Assembly: GCA_028817635.1 (NCBI GenBank)
Contig: JAPPPH010000062.1
Location: 1-7,297 of the forward strand
Reading direction: 5' to 3'
Length of the DNA: 7,297 nucleotides
Source: Verrucomicrobiales bacterium
Lineage (GTDB): Bacteria > Verrucomicrobiota > Verrucomicrobiia > Limisphaerales > UBA1096
Position 1 is the stretch's first letter; each line of letters starts with the position of its first letter. The position numbers were made by a program, and so were the translations under genes. Under the pieces are notes generated by a model that was not told the origin of the DNA, did not search any database, and saw nothing but the letters and a program-made list of their open reading frames with translations. Below, in pieces: positions 4,659 to 7,297 of this stretch.

Positions 4659-6149
4659 TTACTCCCCCGCTGGAGCCAAGCGCTTGGCCAAGCGTGACTT
4701 GATCTCGGCCAAGCGAGGATCGGCGGCGAGGTTCGTCCATTCGTTAGGGTCGTTTCGGAGGTCGTAAAGTTCCTCCTCGCCGTTGGCGTACCGGAGGTAG
4801 CGCCAGCGGGTGGTTCGGTGGGAAACGTTGCCTTGGTCGAACGTGGTGGTCAGCACGCGGCCGGTTGCCTTGGCGGGGTCACGCAAAAGCGGCAGGAGGG
4901 ATTGGCCGTCGAGGTGTTTAGGGGAAGGCACGTTGCAGGCCTCGGCGAGTGTGGGATACAGGTCGATGAGGCCAACCGGTTGGGCGCAGCGCGAGCCGCC
5001 GGGAGCGAACTGCTTGGCCAAGCGCTTGGGTGGCACGATCATGAGTGGCACGCGGGTGGATCGTTCCCAGCCGGTCCATTTGCCCCAGTGCTGCTTTTCG
5101 CCGAGGTGCCAGCCGTGGTCGCTCCAGAGCACGATCCACGTGTTGGCTGCCGCGCCGCTTTGGTCGAGTGCATCGAGCAGGCGACCGATCTCGTGGTCCA
5201 CGTAGGTGGTGCAGGCCAAGTACGCCTCCACCGCCGCGCGCCATTGTTTGTGCTTCAGAACGGTGGCGTGACTCCCGGCGGTGACCGCCTCGACGGCCCA
5301 CTTTCGCCCGGCGGGGCCGATGTCTTTCAGGTCGCCCTTGCGGATCGGCGGTAGTTTGCCGGGAGTAAGCTTGAAGCGCTCGAAATATTTTTGCGGCGCG
5401 AAAAGCGGGATGTGCGGGCGATAGTAACCCACGCCGAGGAAGAACGGCTTCTTTGGTCCCAATCCATCGTTCAATTTATCGATGGCCCACGTGGTGATTT
5501 TGGTGTCGCCGAAATCGCTGTCAGGCACATCGAACCCGCCCCAGTCGAACGACTCGCCGTCGGCCTGATTCGGTTTGCGGTCGGATGGCATCCGGTTGAT
5601 GGGCAACACCACTTCACGGCCACGACTATCCTTGAGCACATGTCTAGGGTTGTCCGTGCCTTTGCTGGACAACTCCGCCTTAGTGTAACGCACCGCGTTT
5701 TTGGGAAACGGACTCCACCGCTGGTTCACGCCGTAATATTCCACGAACAAATTCTTCACAGTGCCGTGCAGCATTTTGCCGGTGCCCAGCGTTTGATAAC
5801 CTGCGTTTCGAAAGGCATGCGTGAGCAACGCCGCCTTGGGCATCGCCTTCTCGATCCGTGTACTTTGGTTCGACCACACACCCGTGCGCGCCGGCATTAA
5901 TCCGCTGAATACTGCCGCCCGCGAAGGGTTGCACGCCGGCGCCGCGCAGTGGGCGTTGGTGAACAGCACGCCCCGCTTGGCCAAGCGATCCATGTTTGGC
6001 GTCAACGCCTGCGGATGCCCACGAAGGCAGCCAATCCAGTCATTCAAATCGTCCACCGCAATAAAGAGGACGTTCGGCTTTGGCGAAGCGTGCGCGATGA
6101 TCGCCAGCAAACAAGCGACCAGCACGAGAAGCCGTTTACCTATTCGCAT
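4659..6149 (-). CDS. Exported iduronate-2-sulfatase-like type I sulfatase
   Basis: A complete 496-residue sulfatase. Residues 1 to about 21 are a signal peptide (MRIGKR, then LLVLVACLLAIIA, cleavage near AHA-S). The catalytic fold starts at KPNVLFIAVDDLNDW with metal ligands D33-D34. The formylglycine site is C73-N-P-S-R77 in CAAPACNPSRAAVFSG, the context typical of iduronate-2-sulfatase-like enzymes (SulfAtlas S1_7 from memory). Other conserved elements are G-T-G-K125-M-L-H128, YYRPHIPLFAP with H246, and WSDHGWHLGEKQHWGKW with metal ligands D344-H345. The C-terminal domain ends in the family pattern ELYDLRNDPNEWTNLA. The preferred start is the ATG at 6149 because it follows a strong Shine-Dalgarno sequence, opens into the signal peptide and overlaps the upstream stop. 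The frame is open for 258 more codons upstream, but that region codes for another sulfatase in a different frame. Three loci of the iterated palindrome fall inside, coding Arg-Leu-Ala-Lys repeatedly. Substrate is probably a sulfated uronic acid or other glycan unit, but unproven. Confidence 0.95.
   Translation of the reverse strand: MRIGKRLLVLVACLLAIIAHASPKPNVLFIAVDDLNDWIGCLRGHPQALTPNMDRLAKRGVLFTNAHCAAPACNPSRAAVFSGLMPARTGVWSNQSTRIEKAMPKAALLTHAFRNAGYQTLGTGKMLHGTVKNLFVEYYGVNQRWSPFPKNAVRYTKAELSSKGTDNPRHVLKDSRGREVVLPINRMPSDRKPNQADGESFDWGGFDVPDSDFGDTKITTWAIDKLNDGLGPKKPFFLGVGYYRPHIPLFAPQKYFERFKLTPGKLPPIRKGDLKDIGPAGRKWAVEAVTAGSHATVLKHKQWRAAVEAYLACTTYVDHEIGRLLDALDQSGAAANTWIVLWSDHGWHLGEKQHWGKWTGWERSTRVPLMIVPPKRLAKQFAPGGSRCAQPVGLIDLYPTLAEACNVPSPKHLDGQSLLPLLRDPAKATGRVLTTTFDQGNVSHRTTRWRYLRYANGEEELYDLRNDPNEWTNLAADPRLAEIKSRLAKRLAPAGE
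4675..4694. repeat. Iterated palindrome, one and a half tandem copies in the sulfatase 3' end
   Basis: A full CGCTTGGCCAAGCG at 4681-4694 is preceded by the half unit GCCAAG (4675-4680) in 12-base phase, so GCCAAGCGCTTGGC (4675-4688) is also a perfect palindrome. A further half copy, GGCCAAGCG, follows at 4707-4715. Together they encode the Arg-Leu-Ala repeats in the last 20 residues of the sulfatase. The cluster lies about 30 bases beyond the stop of the convergent gluconolactonase-like gene, so it could form a hairpin in that transcript, though no T-run follows. Confidence 0.85.
5012..5029. repeat. Iterated palindrome, one and a half tandem copies, mid-sulfatase
   Basis: A 12-base core GCTTGGCCAAGC (5012-5023) is followed directly by the half unit GCTTGG (5024-5029), again in 12-base phase. 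On the minus strand it is read as Lys-Arg-Leu-Ala-Lys-Gln in the sulfatase, between the VPLMIVPP strand and the FAPGG loop. The 14-base form is not complete here because base 5011 is T rather than C. Confidence 0.83.
5974..5987. repeat. Iterated palindrome, in the conserved DRLAKRG motif of the sulfatase
   Basis: A perfect CGCTTGGCCAAGCG read on the minus strand as Arg-Leu-Ala-Lys-Arg in NMDRLAKRGVLFTNAH, a conserved N-terminal motif of type I sulfatases. The homologous codons in the sulfatase at 1-921 (bases 727-747, DRLARQG) do not form the palindrome, because Leu is CTA and the next residues are CGG CAG. Confidence 0.86.
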
Positions 6150-7297
6150 CAATTCTCCTTCCACGTACGGACGTTGCGTTTGCCTTCCTTGAGTTCCTGT
6201 AGGCGGCGCTTCAGGTATTCGCCGGAGAGCCGGCGGGCTTTTTTGCGGTCGGCGGCGTCGTAGTCCCAGAATTCCTGCACGACTTTTTCGGCGGCGGGAT
6301 AGTGGCTGCCGTCGTCGCCGACCGTCTTGCGCAGGGCGGCGAGTTGTTTCTTCAACTGTTCGCGCGTCTTGGCGTAGGCGAGGTCGTCGTAGACGTTGTT
6401 GAGTTCGGCGGGGTCTTTCTTCAGGTCGTACAGTTCCCAAGCGGGCGGGGTCTGGTAGCCGCCGTCGTAGTTGCAGCCGTAGTAGTAGACTAGCTTGTGG
6501 GTCTTGGTGCGGATGGCCATCACGCCAGGGTTGTCGTGATGGGCCATATGCATCCAGTAACGATAGTAGGCGGCCTGCTTCCAGCCCTTGGGTTCCCGGC
6601 CCGTTTCGCAGATGCTCTTGAAAGAGCGGCCCTGTATGGAGGCGGGCGCGGGGATGCCGGCGAAGTCGAGCATGAGCGCGGGGAAATCGACGTTCTCCAC
6701 AATGGCGTCGGAACGCGCGCCGGCCTTGATGGCCTTGGGGTAGCGCACGATGAAGGGCATGCGCATGGAGGGGTCGTAGGCCCAGCGTTTGTCCTGATAA
6801 TCGTTTTCGCCGAGCCAGAAGCCCTGGTCGCCGGTGTAGATGATGACGGTGTTGTCGTAGAGGCCCTCGGCCTTGAGGTAGTCGAAGAGGCGCTTGAGGT
6901 TGTCGTCCACGCCCTTCACGCAACGGAGGTATTTGCGGAGGTAGGCCTGATAGGCGAGGCGGGTGGTCTCGCGCTCGGAAAGCCGGGCCACGTCGTAGTC
7001 GGCGGGCAGTTCCTCGGGAAAGCGTTCCTTGAGATCAACGGCATACGAACGGCGCGGGTTGCGTTTACCGATGGAGGTGCCGATGTGCGCCAGGAGTTCG
7101 TCGTTGTAGCCGCGCGTACCGATGGAGCCGAAGGTGTCGGGCACGTCGTAGAGCGTGGGCGGCTCGGGAATCTTCACGTCGGCGAGGTATTTCTGGTAGC
7201 GCGGCGCGTTTTCAAAATAATCGTGCGGCGCCTTGAACTGGTGACAGATGAAGAACGGCTTGTCCTTGTCGTATTGGGTCTTGAACCAATGCAAGGT
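6149..7297 (-). CDS. Type I sulfatase, C-terminal 382 residues; N-terminus outside window
   Basis: The frame is open from the right edge to a TGA at 6149-6151. The missing N-terminal part would hold the signal peptide, first metal ligands and formylglycine motif, so catalytic competence cannot be judged here. Visible sulfatase elements are DKPFFICHQFKAPHDYF near residue 12-28 of the visible part, KGVDDNLKRLFDYLKAEGL, the metal-binding strand IIYTGDQGFWLGEN (D about residue 157), SMRMPFIVRYP, the VDFPALMLDFAGIP domain join, and the C-terminal WELYDLKKDPAELNN signature. KAPHDYFENAPRY and the MRMPF context resemble bacterial N-acetylglucosamine-6-sulfatase or mucin-desulfating type enzymes, a weak assignment. 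The C-terminus is a highly charged, probably helical tail rich in Lys, Arg and Glu. It is upstream of and translationally coupled to the sulfatase at 4659-6149. No copy of the iterated palindrome is present in this 1.15 kb. Confidence 0.92.
   Translation of the reverse strand, partial: TLHWFKTQYDKDKPFFICHQFKAPHDYFENAPRYQKYLADVKIPEPPTLYDVPDTFGSIGTRGYNDELLAHIGTSIGKRNPRRSYAVDLKERFPEELPADYDVARLSERETTRLAYQAYLRKYLRCVKGVDDNLKRLFDYLKAEGLYDNTVIIYTGDQGFWLGENDYQDKRWAYDPSMRMPFIVRYPKAIKAGARSDAIVENVDFPALMLDFAGIPAPASIQGRSFKSICETGREPKGWKQAAYYRYWMHMAHHDNPGVMAIRTKTHKLVYYYGCNYDGGYQTPPAWELYDLKKDPAELNNVYDDLAYAKTREQLKKQLAALRKTVGDDGSHYPAAEKVVQEFWDYDAADRKKARRLSGEYLKRRLQELKEGKRNVRTWKEN
6155..6160 (-). promoter_or_regulatory. 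Strong Shine-Dalgarno sequence with TGATG stop-start overlap
   Basis: On the minus strand AAGGAG lies five bases before the ATG of the sulfatase at 4659-6149, inside the last codons of the upstream sulfatase. The upstream TGA (6151-6149) and the downstream ATG (6149-6147) share one base, so a terminating ribosome can restart at once. This fixes the start of the downstream gene and indicates one transcript with coupled translation. It is the only clear Shine-Dalgarno sequence among the five visible start sites. Confidence 0.85.

Noticed and set aside
4818..5354. A 178-codon plus-strand open frame opposite the second sulfatase.
   Set aside because: It is the antisense shadow of a strongly supported sulfatase gene; its sequence shows no domain, and it has no ribosome site.
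82..5987. CRISPR array or transposon ends as the explanation for the repeated palindromes.
   Set aside because: Spacing is irregular (from 12 to over 2,000 bases), copies lie in coding frames, and there are no spacers, target-site duplications or transposase.
4659..6923. A 754-codon open frame on the minus strand that looks like a long fusion protein.
   Set aside because: The 258 codons upstream of 6149 give an Arg/Pro-rich nonsense protein and overlap the well-supported third sulfatase in another frame. The true start at 6149 has a Shine-Dalgarno sequence and a signal peptide.

Overview
The window reads as bacterial chromosome from a sulfatase-rich lineage, most likely Verrucomicrobiota or Planctomycetota. 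This is inferred from gene content: three type I sulfatases, an AmpG-like permease, an SMP-30/gluconolactonase protein and a beta-lactamase-fold serine hydrolase, mostly with export signals. No rRNA, tRNA, integrase, transposase or CRISPR array was seen, and no stretch over 100 bases lacks a gene.

Layout: 1-921 (minus) is the N-terminal two thirds of an exported sulfatase whose 3' end lies outside the window. A 58-base divergent spacer (922-979) separates it from an MFS permease (980-2239, plus). An 88-base gap holding two tandem palindromes and a hairpin leads to a serine hydrolase gene (2328-3611, plus). That gene is broken by one in-frame TAA at 3324-3326, with clear homologous sequence continuing in the same frame. 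Twelve bases later comes an exported SMP-30/gluconolactonase-like protein (3624-4646, plus). It converges, with a 12-base gap, on an iduronate-2-sulfatase-like protein (4659-6149, minus). That gene is translationally coupled (TGATG, with a strong Shine-Dalgarno sequence) to an upstream third sulfatase (6149 to beyond 7297, minus) whose N-terminus is outside the window.

Taken together, the genes suggest extracytoplasmic removal of sulfate esters from a sulfated glycan, with a permease for a released sugar and a lactonase/esterase pair for downstream or side-group chemistry. No glycoside hydrolase or polysaccharide lyase is visible, so the substrate cannot be named.

The most unusual signal is not a gene. 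The 12-base palindrome GCTTGGCCAAGC, usually extended to CGCTTGGCCAAGCG, occurs seven times in 7.3 kb, inside coding sequence in two reading frames as well as between genes. Several copies carry a further full or partial copy in exact 12-base phase. It behaves like a highly iterated palindrome comparable in style to cyanobacterial HIP1. I do not recognise it as a described element.
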